This document shows, in pieces, positions 1-13,489 of a stretch of 64,000 bases of DNA (position 1 is the stretch's first letter; each line of letters starts with the position of its first letter). The notes below the pieces were generated by a model. The model made no database searches and was not told the origin of the DNA. It saw only the letters and a list, made by a program, of their open reading frames with translations. A program made the translations under genes and the position numbers. The stretch lies in the NCBI RefSeq assembly GCF_963678975.1, contig NC_089277.1, positions 20,429,440 to 20,493,439 on the forward strand, read 5' to 3'. The stretch comes from Dysidea avara (taxonomy: Eukaryota > Porifera > Demospongiae > Dictyoceratida > Dysideidae).

Positions 1-3000
1 GATGGTATTTTCAACAAAAGGGAGCTTCAGAATTTGGTCTGATACCTGGTCAAAATCAGAATGAGCTTACTATTGCTAGTCCACTAGCAGAAAATGAAGG
101 TTCTTACTATTGTGAAGCTTTCAACGAACAAGGTGAACTAAGATCAAGGATTGTTAACCTAACTGTGTTGGAGTCAACAGTACTTCAGGTAACTCAAAGT
201 AGTCAAATCAATTTTATTGCTGCATCTCAGTCAGATATTAACCTTGACATTATGAGTTTGGGATCAGGTCGTACCGGAAATGATAAACATGCAAAAACTA
301 TTCTATCACCAACTGCAGTGAAAACATTGCAAGAAGAAGTTCTTAGTGTATTGCCCACACTGATATCATTTGGTTCAACAACAGTGAAAAATGTTGCAAT
401 AATTCCTGTATCTGCTACAACCATTAGTATTAGTGTTACACTTTACATTGAGAATATAAGCTACCTAAATATGTCACTGTCAGATTTTAACCTCTTGGCA
501 CAACAAGCCAGAGAAGAATGGCTGTCAGTTTGGAAAATGTTACAAGGTAATTCTGAACTGTTTTATACCAATGGGTATAAAAGTGATCCATCATCAATGC
601 GATTTGGCCAAATAAAGTTGACTTGTCCTCCTGGAAAGCAAGTTTCAACTACAAATAACCTTTTGTGTGGTAAGTTGTAGTAGCAATAATCCTATATTAT
701 GCACATTATTGGTTACACAGTAGTTATACTTATAACTTTATTTTATTTTCAGTAAGTTGTCCACCTGGAAGCCATCAAATTTTAGCTGACGAAAAATTGG
801 TGAAAGATGATGGAAGAATTCTAAGATATTTAACTCCAAAATGCCTACTATGCCAGATTGGGCAATATCAGGAGTTGCAAGGTCAAACTAATTGCAAGAA
901 ATGTCCAGTAAATTACATAACTCTGACAACTGGTGCAAGGTTTAAGGACAGTTGTTATGATACACAACAGTGTTCCCCAGGGATGTTTTCTGTAACAGGT
1001 GTTGAACCATGTGAAGTGTGCCCTCCAGGAACATACTCTGTTAATAATGGCTCTACATCATGCTTCAATTGTAACAATAAAAACAATCCACTTCCTTGTC
1101 CTATTAATAAAACTGGTAAGATATGCATTGCATGCAGTATTTACATGGATACAATACATTTTTACTGCATTTAACATAATTGTTATTCTTACTATGTATT
1201 GCTACATAAAGAGAGTGTGTAGAACATGTTAGCCTTAAATTTTAGAGATGTACTAATAATCGGATGAGTGCATGCTTGGTAGATTTCAATAATTACTTGA
1301 GCTGTTGTTACGTACCATACTCGGAAATCGGTTGCAATGGGCTATAACTAGCAGATTGGTACTCTATTTAGGTGCAGTACAATCAGGGAGGGCTGGTATC
1401 AAAGGTTCAGACATGTATTTATGTTAGTGATGCACTGATAGGAGATGCAGAATATCCCAATGTCGGTTTTGGTAACTATTACCCAAATATTTAACCAATT
1501 AATTTTACTAACCCTGATGTTATTGCTTTCAATAATGTTTTAAAATGGCACTTTTACAAATTGTCTGTAAAATTTTGGCAAATGTAAATATCAGATCAGT
1601 TACCAGTATCAGCTATATACTATGTGATTTTCAATATCTAAAATCTGGCCAATAAACTGATTTCCAATGATTTGCTGATTAATTGGTGCATCACTAATTT
1701 AGGTAATTTGTTAATGGCTTGTGGTAACCACAAGCCAGACCTGAAATAAACAGTGATTATTAGAGACCTACAGTAGCCCACCTATCTAATTAACTGCTTT
1801 GGCTTTACTGGTACAGTATGTGTTCAACCTCATTAGCTTTGCAATCATTACATTTAGTGGGTTCTGTACAAATAATACTGAAAGAGCCCTACAATCAGGT
1901 ATTGCAGTAAATTATCAGTAAAATAGGATCAGAGAATTGGTACATCTCAATTAATTTTGTATTTACTGTTTCAAACTTTCACACATGAAAATTTAATTGA
2001 ATATGGTACCACTATAATGCTGTTAACTTTTTGGACCCATTACATCTCTGGCTAGTTAGTTATTAGAAAAGCCATAAGTGTTCGAGTGTTAATCAAATGG
2101 CTGCAGGTTCGAGGCTGCCCAGGTCCAGTCATGGATTTTTTCTTCTTTCTCCTACTTTTCTAAGATACTTAGTGCAGTTAAATATAAACATCTTAGGCCT
2201 TTATAAGGCCTTCTGGTATACAGGCTCTGCCTTTACCAGGTACTTTATCATAAATAATATAGGGCTAGCCAAAAGTTAGTTATTAATTTTGATAATCATG
2301 TATATATGCAACATGTGCAAGCCCACAATGGTGGTACTGTATATAGCCTACTAACTTTAAGACTGTAAGACTTGAATGACTGTACTTATGTGTACATTTG
2401 TGTAGCCCACTAATATGGTAAACATGTTGTGTTGTTCATTATGAAAACATTTACTGTGTAATTGTAGACAATGATTATTGTGAACAATGTGAACACTTCT
2501 GTTACAACAACTCTAAATGTGGTTGCAATGATGGATATACACTGTCTACTGATAAGCAAAGTTGTATCAAATGTGCAGACTTATCTACAACATTCCTCTA
2601 TGACTCAACAAGAGCAACTTGGCATGTGACAATATGCAATAAGAATGATCTATCTCTAGTGTGCAATGGAAATCTGATCAATGATCAGTGGATTGTTACT
2701 TCGGCAAAGTGTGTTTGTGGTGTTAATGTAAGCTCTCTCTCTCTTAGGCTTAACAAGTCAAGACCATGTTCTGTTCAGGAAGATGGTGAACTTGAAATCT
2801 CTGCATCAGAAATATACCGTCATCCAAATTATAACAGTAGCTCCTCAGCTAAAGTTATGGATCTTGCACTAATCAAAGCCAAATCTCCTATACCAGTATA
2901 TGTGTTAAATGAAACCCTTCCATTATGCCTTGAAAATTCTGGTGATGATGATTTATATGAATATGGCAAGCGTAATAGTTATATTACATTTGGTCTAAAA

Positions 3001-3339
3001 AATTCTGATAATGTAGTTAAAGAAAATGCAGCACTGAGATTAGCTCACGTATTCATAACACCATTGTCTACCTGCTTGCAGAAATTTTATAAAGAAGCTG
3101 TTGATCTTGAAAGTAACCCTGCTATCTTTTGTGTGGGTTTCAGCAAAGATAATAGTTGTGCTGTAAACACTGGGTCAGCAATTATTAACAATGGTGTAAA
3201 TGGGAAGATGATTTTTACAGGAATAGCAAGCAGCTTTTCTGGACAGTGCACAGTAGAGAAATCGTTTATTGCTAATACAAAAATACAAGATGTAAAAGTT
3301 CTTCAATGGGCTAAAGGCATCATTGCAGCAGAACTCTAA
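1..3339 (+). CDS. Ig / ephrin-receptor-like Cys-rich / EGF / inactive trypsin-fold mosaic protein (3' part)
   Basis: Exons 1-669, 753-1115 and 2468-3339 have GT-AG introns and phase-1 junctions that keep one frame; the 5' part lies outside the window. In order they encode the end of an Ig domain (core Trp, then NEGSYYCEAFN with the usual D/E-x-G-x-Y-x-C signature), about 150 residues I cannot assign, and repeats of the CPPG(T/S)YS..G...C type found in ephrin-receptor-like GCC2/GCC3 modules. An EGF-like end (CGCNDGYTLSTDKQSC) and a trypsin-like domain follow. In the protease domain the catalytic His segment reads VTSAKC (His replaced by Lys), DLALIKA keeps the Asp, and the GDSGG block is CAVNTGSA (Ser replaced by Thr). 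The protein is therefore probably a secreted or surface binding pseudoprotease, not an enzyme. Domain calls are firm for Ig and the Cys-rich part, good for the protease fold. Confidence 0.85.
2044..2280 (+). repeat. tRNA-derived SINE-like repeat in intron
   Basis: Within the 1.35-kb second intron (1116-2467) there is a tRNA-like B box (GGTTCGAGGCT at about 2106), with a degenerate A-box-like stretch upstream and a T-rich segment downstream. This fits a tRNA-headed SINE fragment. The remainder of the intron shows no coding signal. Confidence 0.5.
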
Positions 3340-6300
3340 ACTCCATCTCAAATGAACTGTTTAGTTTACATAGTTTGTAGTATATACTGTAGTTACCATT
3401 TAAACATTTCAGGCTAGCTTTCGACAATCATAGTATATATTTTGATGTATGCTTAAGAGTATGCATACGAGTTTCATTAATAGTTACAATTTATGATCAG
3501 TCTTCCATACACAACATTTTTCATCATGGTGGGATATTTAGGGTGGCTCAAGCAAATATTTTACTGTTGAGCTACATACAAAAAGTATACATGGAGAATT
3601 ATAGCAATACACCAAAGTAAGCCATGTTTCACTACACAACATACTATATAGTAATAGTATTCAAGATTTAATTAAAAAGCCTCCATTTACTCCCCAGTAG
3701 AACCCTGGCACAAAATTACAATGCATGTTTAACTTGGTATTGCTCTGTCATCCAAGCTTTCAATGGAAATGAAAATTGCTGTGTATGGGGTTACCATTGA
3801 CACCTGACTATAATCCTCAATACATACCTTTGCATCCTGGTAAGTTTAATGCTGGTAGCTATTCACCTCCCACAGATTGGTGTTAGTGGCAGTGATTTGG
3901 TATGTGCACCTGGGCTGGTCCTGGCTGTCATTTTGCAGTTAAAATTATCTGGTCTGAATTTGAGGTCAAATGTCTGACTACAAACAAATGCTTGGGAATT
4001 TGGTGCAAAGAGGTGTCCAAATTCCTTCCTATAGGCCACATGTGGGGTATCTGAATGGTATGACATTCATCCTAATTGAGATCCAATACTACCTTTATCA
4101 GGAATGGGAATACTGCAAATGTATCTAGAGCCCTGTGGGATGGCCAACATTGTCACAAATGTTACAGATGTTGGTATGCCCTCTGACATGTGTGGAGCTG
4201 ACTCTTGCTCATGAAGAGCAATGTGCCAACACTTGGGTTTGAGAGACAGCACTTAGCTGCGTAAACATCATACTGAAACTCTTTGAGGATAAGGAGCTGC
4301 ACACATGAGAGGCAACACTTGATAGAAATTTGCCATACCTACTTAAATTTAATTTCAATTACGTAACTACTTGTATATAATACTGGAAAATGTCTATTGT
4401 GGGCACAGTAGCTTTAGTGGTATTATCAGTGGCAGATCCATACTTATAAAAGGGAGTTCTGCTCTGAGGCATGGTATTGTAGCTTTATTATTATTATTAT
4501 TAAAGCTTTACAGTGGCCAGCACTGAAGGTCTGACAGCAACATGTGCTGCAGTCTTTGGATTAACCTAGCCTAAAAAACTGGAACTGGAGACTTAAAGAT
4601 TACATGACCTAGTAACAATAAGGTGAAGCATAGTATTTGATGGCAAATAATCACTCCCAAGCATCATTTCACTGGCTGTTAGCCAAATCTCACAATAATA
4701 TTATAAGCCTGTGAAATTCCTAATGGAGTCTCTAAAAAGTAGTTGTGATAGCTTAGTTATACATTTATTTATTATCAATTCTGTCAAAATACTGGGTTGT
4801 ACTGCACAAAAGAACAAGCTTCCTGTAAATGTATATAGCTCCCTCAAACACCTTCGTACATGATTAGCGCCTCTATTGTGTTGCTGTTGTATAAGACATT
4901 CAGAGCCTTTAGACAGCTTTTAAAACATCACAACCATCTTGCATGATATTTCAAAGGCCAAAATGGTAAAAATCAACAGTGAGACACTAAAGAGGTGATT
5001 ATTTACTACATCAAAAATGTAGGAACTAACAAAAAGAATCTGGTTCTCCCCAACCACCTACAACTTAGCCTGTTTGTGCCCCTCCCTTTGCCAGTTTCTG
5101 GATCCACCCCTGATTAGCTATGTAGCTACCATTTTGTTGTAGCTACTTTTCTACATTTTAATACAAACACTAAATCTACGTGTACATCCAGCAATCTTCA
5201 TTTGGCAGTTTGCAAGGCTTACCAGTATATTAACTATAGTATATAATAGAATAGATCAAGGAACATGTTTATAGAGTACAGTATGATTAAAGTCTGACTG
5301 CACAATATCATTGACAGTGACTTCCTGTGAGAACAATACTGACATAGTAGGCTTTATATAATTATTAAACTGTAGATAGGAACATGATAGCTGTTTAGTC
5401 AGAGTCTCTTAACTTGCCAACGGTTAGTGGCTTTTTGCATATTTTTGCAATGCCAAATTATTCACCTCCCAAGTGTATAGCAAATTAAATACATACGTAT
5501 ATCAGGTAAACCTCCATACAGATAAATTAAGAAGTTTTCAGGTTGTACATAATTGTAGCTTATAACCTTATTATATTGCTAGAGTGGCTGGTCTGATCAC
5601 CGTTGTAAAGTACATGTGCTGTATATGGCTAGATGGTTTAAGTGTTGGTCTCTAGTGAAAAACCAACATGTGCTCTGTGCCCTATAGGTAATAAGACCAC
5701 AAAACAGCTTCCCCTAGCCTGGCTTGGTCACTTACTACATTCACCAAGGTTAGTTTTAAGTATCAGTTTTACAGTGTAGATATCATTGTCATAATATTAA
5801 AGTATGATCCAAATATGCAATGGTAATAGCAATCAACTCACAATGAGCTGCATTATTCCAATCAGAATTATTTGCAATTTATAATAAGGCAGTACAAGAG
5901 ACCTTAATAGCTATACACTGTATGCTGTCAAAAGCTCCAAACTAAATTGAAATCAGAGGAATACCATCTAGTATAGTACTGTTGAGTTGCACAAGTTTTA
6001 AGTTTGATTTGGCAAAGAGAAGCTCTTATACAGAAACATTGCAACTCATCAAAATGAGGATAAAATTGAATATTTTCGTTGGGTAGCTACTTATGCTACT
6101 ATTGCAGTCTTATGTGAGGACATTATAAGCAGAAAGACCAGTTATGACTAAATGTCAACATATCTCTAATTATCTCATTTAATTCTGGTGCCCAGTTAAT
6201 AATCTGCATGGTGCAGGGGGAACAAGGTATCTTCCCTGAACACTTTCTTTACCCTTCACAAATGATCAAGAGACTGTAAAGAAAAGTCAAATACTGCAAT

Positions 6301-7427
6301 AGAACAAGCTGAACAGCAAATGTATTATTACTTACTGTATTGATGTGTATAATTTGGTGCATGCAAAAAGCATAGTTGTAATCTAATATATAGTCTGTGA
6401 AGTATTAGGAGATGCTGATAACCTACAGCTGGGCTCGATCATGATTTACTATCTCAATAGAGACTTGCAAGAAGGGTTGAGTATATATAACTGGAAGTCA
6501 TAAATTAGGTATGTATACTTCTTTTATCAGCTCCTACAGTATAGTACACTGCATAGTTATTACAGCTCTGTAGCTGTTGTTATAAACTACAGTGAATTCA
6601 GGATAAAAGAAATACTGCTAGCTTGTGGCATTGTCTTTATCCTCCCTTGCCTATATTATATGAAAAATTAATAAAGTTTTTTAAAAATTGAATCCATACT
6701 TGTATTTAACATCTTTCTTTGTTCAGATTATATGCTGCTCTATTTGTCTTATTGTAATCAAAGAGAATCCTGTACTGAAAAGAAATCTATTAAGAATTGT
6801 ACTTAAAGATAGTGAGGTAATTAGCTGCCCATCTTGGGACCAAGAAGCTCCAATACTCTTTCTATAAATGTCTGACTATCCTCTCAAGTGTAATGTAATA
6901 GCTCTATTAGAATCTCTCATTGCTCTTATTATCTCTATCTACTTTAGTACAAGATTGTATTCATTGAGGTTCAGCATAAGGTGTAGTTCTAGAGGGTCTC
7001 ACTGGTTTCTAGAAACTGGTCAGCTTATTAAAATTGAAAAAGACGTTTAACGAAGTTCAAATCTTAAATCAGGTTTATTACCAAAAAGGATAGTTTATTA
7101 AATATTAACTTTAAGTGATCAAATTACATCTCTCTGCCACACAATAATCTTACTATTGCTGCTAGTCTTGCTCCTTAAAGTGTGTTAGCTAAGCATCTTT
7201 ACAATACTATTATCATTTTAGCTCTTAAATGCTTCTGCAACTGCTTAATAAGGTATCATTTTTCTATGGTCGAGTGTGAGATTTAAGCTCTCAAACCTTT
7301 TGTTGGGGGTGGTTTTTATTATAATAGTTATCTGAATAGTCCTAAATTACTTCAGTATGGCCCCTGTCACACTATTTTACAGCTAGAAACCAGTCAGAAA
7401 ATTTTCTAGAACTGATCCTGCTGAGTA
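3340..7427. other. Gene-free stretch, unassigned
   Basis: No convincing exon was seen. Around 3863-4252 the minus strand keeps two abutting short open stretches with coding-like composition; this may be a decayed copy of something, but no motif was recognised. A short ATT run lies near 4489-4502. The first ~100 bases are probably the 3' UTR of the mosaic gene. The rest is AT-rich sequence without recognised structure. Confidence 0.5.
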
Positions 7428-7623
7428 CAGTGATCCCTCAACTATCCGACACCATTGGGACCAAGACATGTTTGCATAATCAAAAATTTTGGGTTATCAA
7501 AGTCCATTCATTTATATACACAAAGCATTGTTCAAAGAACATACATCTTCACCAAAATACTCTAATAGAGCAGTCATACCTGATAATCAGACAATAGAGG
7601 TTCACATAAGTGAGGGAGCACCG
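7428..7623. mobile_element. pogo/Tc1-like MITE, TA target duplication
   Basis: A 196-bp element bounded by TA on both sides. The ends are CAGTGATCCCTCAACTAT and, reversed, CGGTGCTCCCTCACTTAT, which are imperfect inverted repeats of the pogo/Tigger style. There is no coding capacity. It contains one copy of the TCTAATAGAGCAGTCA motif that recurs elsewhere in the window. Confidence 0.75.
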
Positions 7624-8579
7624 TATCTTAAGTAGCTGCCTTTGCTACCTTGCAGGTAACTACATAACTATTTTATACAATCATGTATACAGTAGTTATA
7701 AAAAGGCAAGCTCCTCATATATACAGTAGCAGCAGGAAATGCTACCAGCCCTCCTCATTGCTGTGTGTCAAATGATGTAGCCACACTATGTAGTTGTTAA
7801 ACAATCTGTGCATTGCCTTCAGAGAATCTGTTGGGTTTGAATTTTGTATATATAAATATAATTAATGTTGGCATTATTGTATAGTGCTAGCTAGCCAACA
7901 CAGTTATTTGTTTAGTCCTCACCGTCCTAAAGGAAGAGCCACTAATTAAGACCAAATTTATAGTGCTTGAGTTATTGCGCATTGTACATTTTTCTTGAAA
8001 TGCACTAGTTGATACTTAAGGTATGCCCAATGAGGTCACTTTGTGTGCAGGTCAAACTTCAGAAGTATGAAGTAGGCTACCTTAAGTATGACCTTCATGC
8101 TTCTGAACATGCAGTGTATAACCACCATACTGAGGTGCATGTAACTTTATGTTCAACTGTATATTGTAAAAAGATTCAAATATTTGAGGGCATGTAGACA
8201 CAAACTATACACTAACTATCAAATAACAGGTTAATCTCAGTACTAATGGAACTTTTACATTCTGTAACGAAAATGGCATGACATAAAAGTTATGAGTCAT
8301 GAAGTACGAAAAAGTAGATAAAATTACAGTATGTACCAACATGCTCTATTTTTGCGCGTCCAGTATTATGCTGTTTAAACAGTTATCATTACAATTATAT
8401 ATTTTAATGGATGAAAATTTTTCAATTACGCTGCTATAATATGCACCGCAATAGTCAATATAGCATAACATACTTAGACACATAAGGGTGACTATCTTAT
8501 GTTGTCGAACATGCAATGACCACTTATATATAGTACATACGTACATATTTAAAACACATTTCTTTCATATCTGTTACAC

Positions 8580-8666
8580 AGCTAGTGCCACTCCATCCTG
8601 CTATACATGTACATGTATCAGGAGACGTGCAAGTGCCACAATTGAAGCATTCTTGCTCACAGTAAG
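8580..8666 (-). CDS. Orphan EGF-like exon
   Basis: An 87-bp minus-strand stretch between a good acceptor and a GT donor is open in phase 1-1, the usual class for EGF exons. It encodes YCEQECFNCGTC, then CTCIAGWSGTSC, matching the C-x3-C-x2-C-x2-C...C-x-C-x2-G-W-x-G-x2-C pattern of laminin/MEGF-type EGF repeats. It could be a downstream exon of the EMI gene that starts at 31196 on the same strand. However, that gene's EMI exon ends in phase 2, so at least one connecting exon would be needed, and the intervening introns would hold the large transposons. Membership is inference; the EGF call is strong. Confidence 0.65.
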
Positions 8667-9908
8667 CTGCATAACAACACATAAGGTACGTGCATAAATG
8701 TACAAAGGTATTTGGTGACATATACATTAGTGTTGGACCAATTCCAACCTTTTCCAAAATTGTGGTACCCTAGGCCTATAACTGATGCACAATTGTAGTA
8801 CTCTATAAGTTACACTTGTGCATAATACACTAATACATAGATGGTGCACATATGTACAGTGTACCACAAGTCATAGCTGCTGATCAGATATGTAAAAGTT
8901 GGGTTTTACAACGTTCAATTAAAGTATTGTGGATCTTTCTGGCTAAACAATTAAAACACTCTCATAAATAGTCATTTTGTATTAAAATGTTCATTCAAGA
9001 ATATTCTTAACCACTAGTACACTACACTAATAGAAACATTTGCAGTAAAAGATGAAAGGTTTACCAAGTATTCTAATTAGCTCATACAGGTTGAGAAGTT
9101 GCACCCACAACCTCAGGATGAAAGTTGCATGTTGGGGATTGTGGCAGCTGCAGTATGGTATAAGAAGGCTATAACTTTGACCTTATCATGAAAATATATA
9201 AGTTTCGTCCATCCTATGTGGTCTTGTTATAAGGTTATAAAAAACACTTTAAATATGGTTAGGACCTGCTATGATCTTAGTATGCCTTACTGTAGCTATG
9301 TTTGTAATCTAAAAAATAATAAGGTTGTCATGTTAATGAGGTCATATAGAATGTTTTGAAGCCTAACTACTTGACAGGCTTACTATTACAATGTGGCCTT
9401 GTTAAGAGGTGATGTCTATAAAAAGGTGGTGTTTAAAAGGCACTATCTAGGTGAGTTATGTATCATAATTATACATGTTGTATGTAGTTTTGACTATTTC
9501 ATTTCATTCTCGTTCCTTATATATTTAAAGTAATGGTCAAAAGCTCAACAGCAATAGTGTAAATAAGTGGTTGGTATTTTGTCACTGGTTGAAGTCCTTA
9601 ATAATGCAAAATTAATGTCTATTGGCTTCTGTGGGTAGGAGTAACCAAAAAATGATCACTGCTACCAGCTTTGCAAAAAAAAAATTCACTCTGAAAGTAC
9701 AGTAACTGCATAGTCAAGTGAGTTTCTAGGAATTCTGGCTAAAATTTGAATAGGAATTTAACCAACACTGAATTAGGGATTAAATGTACATTTCCAGGTG
9801 TAGATAGCTTCCCTTAATTGTTTCCCTACCTTTTAAGCCAGGCACACACCCACAGCCAGCTTTCACTGGCAGACACTCACCTGGTTTACTGAAATTGTTT
9901 TCATAAAA

Positions 9909-10046
<138 letters not shown>

Positions 10047-10524
10047 CTATCTAGCTATGTTTGTCCTAACGCACCCATGTGAGCAAAATCATTAAATAGT
10101 AAAAGCAGTATTTATGTAAGAAGTAAAACACAATGAAGTCTGTATTAAACTTCTGCACAGGTAACCTTTACTCTGAGGTGGTTTCTTTTTAGTGGTCTGA
10201 AATAGGGTGTGATGACTCTCCTCGAATTACCTTCCCTACAGGTTTTAAGGCATTTAAAAACTAAAAAGTAACAGTGCAGTACTTGTAAACTACCACAAAT
10301 AGTCTATCGTATGTGAACAAAAATAAAGAGCAACTTTGAGGATTTTTCAAGAAAATTTGTGGAAAAAACATGATAGTCAAACTATAAACAGTTTAAAAGA
10401 TACTTCTGTACATAATATGAAAAGCGGTTTATTTAACAGGCACTTCCTTAGCAGTGCACAGCAATGTAATTGAAGAAATACAAACATTTCATAAATTATG
10501 AAAGCCAAGAAATACAATAAATTA

Positions 10525-10913
10525 CACTACTGGACAATATATCCATGCTGTTACCATGGAATTCCCATGATCCTCATGAAATACCCATGAAAGTTGCAGT
10601 TGGTATTTTTCATGGGTAATGAAATGCCCATGAAATGCACACAGCAAAATAATGTACCCATGAACAACCCATGAACGAACGAGTTTTCATGGGTTTTAAA
10701 CAGGTTTTTCATGGCCATGATTTCACAGATTTTCATGGTATACAAACCCATGAAAACTCACTTGTTCATGGGTGTGTTCATGGGTACATTATTTTACTCC
10801 ACCATTTCATGGGTATTTCATTATCCATGAAAAAAACCAACTGTAACTTTCATGGGTATTTAATAGGATAATGGGAATTTCATGGTAATAGCATGGATCA
10901 TTGTCCGGTAGTG
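10525..10913. mobile_element. Foldback MITE with CACTAC termini, TTA target duplication
   Basis: The ends are CACTACTGGACAAT and ATTGTCCGGTAGTG, one mismatch apart, flanked by TTA at 10522-10524 and 10914-10916. The interior is a near full-length palindrome centred near 10710, built from CCCATGAA/TTCATGGG units. The 3-bp TWA-type duplication fits PIF/Harbinger; the CACTA-like ends would also fit CMC. Short open frames inside are by-products of the palindrome. Confidence 0.8.
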
Positions 10914-11111
10914 TTAATTATGTATTATTGCAGAATCAAAAACCTATTGGTTAAAATAATAAAATAATTCTAGATGAGTTATAGCTAGCTGCATGGCACC
11001 TGGTTTTTAGAAGTAGCACAACATCAACTTGTTATAATTATCTATAATCCATAATCAACACTTAAAATTCTTAACTTTTCATTGTGCTCATTTTCTTGTA
11101 TTTTTGTAATT

Positions 11112-12410
11112 ATGACTGGTGAACCAACACATATTACATCAAACGAAAGAATGGCACCAAAGTTAATGTGTTCATCTGAATAAGCCACCCTCCCAACTAT
11201 CCATTACTGAAAAAATGGAGTCGCCCTTATGCTATGTTTTCAGCTAGTTTAGCATCTTACACTGTGTTACCAATGAAGAGCATAATGAGAAGCACCTCTG
11301 CAATCAATTCAATCATTACAGAAAATATGGATAGATTTCAATAACTCATGTACTACCACAAATCAACACCTTTCACTGGCACAAAGAAGGACAAAGGTAA
11401 GTCCATGGTGCATACATTATATGTACTGCCATATGCAAAAAGGAACCTGTTGGGCTGAAGTTATGTCTACACTCATACCCTTAAGAAACATCACACTTGT
11501 TCCCACCATTATTGAGTTATGCTTGTCTGAAGGCATCAAACTGGCCGTTAGTCAGTAGAAGTTTGTGTTAATAAACCACTTTTATGTAAAAACCTATCAC
11601 AGCAACTTTGAGGACACTAATTCTACCTAACCAATACTGCCAAGTACTGAAGATATTGTAAGGCTGGTTTATTTCTGTGAGAAAGTGCAAACCTTCATGA
11701 TCCCTACTCTACAAACTATACAGTACAGTAATACCGTATCATACAGTGCAATAATACTGTATATTAGGGACCACAAATGTGTAGGCATGGCCCACGAAAA
11801 AATATCAACCAAAACCAGCCTCATTTTCCCTGATAACAATGAGGCAGTATTGGTTAGGTATAACTAAAGCTTTCAGATCAACCCACAATGCTGTCAACAA
11901 GTTGCTACAGATTTTTTTTTAATATTCAATAGAATATTCTACTGACTAACTGACTGACTGACTGACTGACTGACTGACTGACTGACTAATGTCTTCAAAT
12001 AAGCATAACTCAATATAACGGCTAAGACTCAAGCTTGATTTCTTCACTGTTCGTCATCACTTCAGCCCGAGAGGTGCCTTTTGGCATACCGCAGTACATA
12101 CATTGCATTCTTCATGGAGTTACCAGTGTCCTCCTTTGTGTCTCGTTTATCTTAGTTTACAGGGAAAGGTGTCAATTTGTGATGGCTTCCCTTCGTAATG
12201 GAAATCGTCCGTATTTTTCATAGTAGCTATTTTGATTGCAGAGGTCAATTCTTTATTCATAATGCTGTGAAATGGGTTGAACATATCTGACAATGAAGCA
12301 TGATTGATACTTCACTTTTCAGACAATAATTGATAGCTGGGGCACGCTGTACTGTTTCTTTCTTGTGTTGCAATATGCATGGGTTCACCAGTCATAATTT
12401 TATTTCACAA
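11112..12410. repeat. Inverted pair of a GACTGGTGAACC-type repeat
   Basis: One arm (about 11112-11640) runs on the plus strand and a second (about 11880-12410) on the minus strand. Both start at the (A/G)ACTGGTGAACC motif and share blocks such as CTGTTGGGCTGAAG, seen reversed as CTTCAGCCCGAGAGG. A third copy lies at about 14380-14935. The arms enclose a smaller palindrome (11655-11850, AGGCTGGTTT...AAACCAGCCT). Probably a foldback or long-inverted-repeat DNA element; family unknown. Confidence 0.6.
11941..11989. repeat. (TGAC)n microsatellite
   Basis: About twelve copies of the tetranucleotide TGAC/ACTG in a row, inside the second arm of the inverted repeat pair. Confidence 0.97.
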
Positions 12411-12609
12411 AAAAAGCTCAAACGAACAAAAACGTATGCAAAAAATTGAGTAGGGACATCAATAAAAAGTACTGAGACAAGCTGGAGCACTGCACAATAT
12501 TAAATCACAGTAAAACAATAAGAAGTGTTATATCCCTACTGTACTCAAGATACCATAAGAAGAGCACAGTAGGGATAGCAATAATACTTCTTATTGCTTT
12601 ACTGTGTTT

Positions 12610-13390
12610 CAGGCTTGTTGTAATTGTAATCATAATTGTAATTAATTACTAATCATTAGGAATTTTCAAGTAATTGTAATTGTAATTGTAATCACTCACT
12701 GAGCATAAAAGTAATGGTGATTGTAATTGTAATTAGTTGTTCATTCAATAATCATTATGTAATTAAATGTAAGGAATCAAAGTCATGCTATATAAAAGTA
12801 CTACCCCATAACTTGAGTAGTGACTATGTACACAATCCCATGTGTATGACATGTGGCCCATGCAGCTGCAGTAAATTATTGAAATTATTGGCATATATTT
12901 GTTGACCACATAGTTTAACACTTTATGTACAGTATGGGATATACATGAGGTACATACTGTTCAATAGTAGAGGAGAATTTAAACATATCTAAATGACACA
13001 GTGTTTACAAAAGATGAAAGTCCTCTAAAATTTTGGAATATTAAAGCAAATAAATACCCCATTTTAAGTACAATAGCAAAGAATAACTGGGAGTTCCAGC
13101 AACACTTGCGCCATTTGAGTGTGTATTCAGCCATAGTGGCAATGTTCCCAGACCAAGTAGATGTACACTATTACCAAAAAAAGTTTGAACGGTTAATATA
13201 CTTTAAGATTAATGCTGGAGAATTGTAAGTTATTGTTGTACCCCAATGTACAGTAGTAATTGAAAAGTAATTATAATTATTAATCATTATTTTACATACT
13301 GAAGTAATTGTAATTGTAATCATTAGATTGGCTTCAAAAAGTAATTGTAATTGTACTGATTACTTTCAGTGGGTAATTACAACAAGCCTG
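12610..13390 (+). mobile_element. Internally deleted hAT transposon
   Basis: The ends are CAGGCTTGTTGTAATTG and, reversed, CAGGCTTGTTGTAATTA, flanked by a perfect 8-bp duplication CTGTGTTT (12602-12609 and 13391-13398), which is diagnostic of hAT. Subterminal regions are rich in GTAATTGTAATT repeats. Only the C-terminal part of a transposase remains inside (12980-13228). Confidence 0.9.
12980..13228 (+). pseudogene. hAT transposase C-terminal dimerisation fragment
   Basis: An open stretch ending at TAA reads DESPLKFWNIKANKYPILST, then IAKNNWEFQQHL and further on FERLIYFKINAGEL. This follows the hAT C-terminal pattern D/E-x-P-L-x-F-W...K-Y-P-x-L-S-x-I-A...L-I-x-x-K-x-N. The conserved SSA/SERVFS-like stretch is degenerate. 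The catalytic part is absent, so it is a remnant in a non-autonomous element. Confidence 0.75.
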
Positions 13391-13489
13391 CTGTGTTTTA
13401 ATATTGTGCACCACTTCAACTTGTTTCATTACTTTTCATTGATGTACTATGGTCCCTACTCTAGTTGAAAATTGCAATTTTGATTATGG

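Larger units (their letters stand above)
12447..13461. mobile_element. Foldback MITE, split by a hAT element
   Basis: Left arm (12447-12540) and right arm (12565-12609 continued at 13399-13461) are inverted copies: GTAGGGACATCAATAAAAAGT matches ACTTTTCATTGATGTAC..GGTCCCTAC, and TGCACAATATTAAA matches TTTAATATTGTGCA. The right arm is interrupted by the 781-bp hAT element at 12610-13390. Exact ends and target duplication are uncertain. Confidence 0.65.

Noticed and set aside
10551-10871. Short Met/His/Gly-rich open frames on both strands
   Set aside because: They are by-products of the CCATGAAA palindrome of the MITE at 10525-10913.
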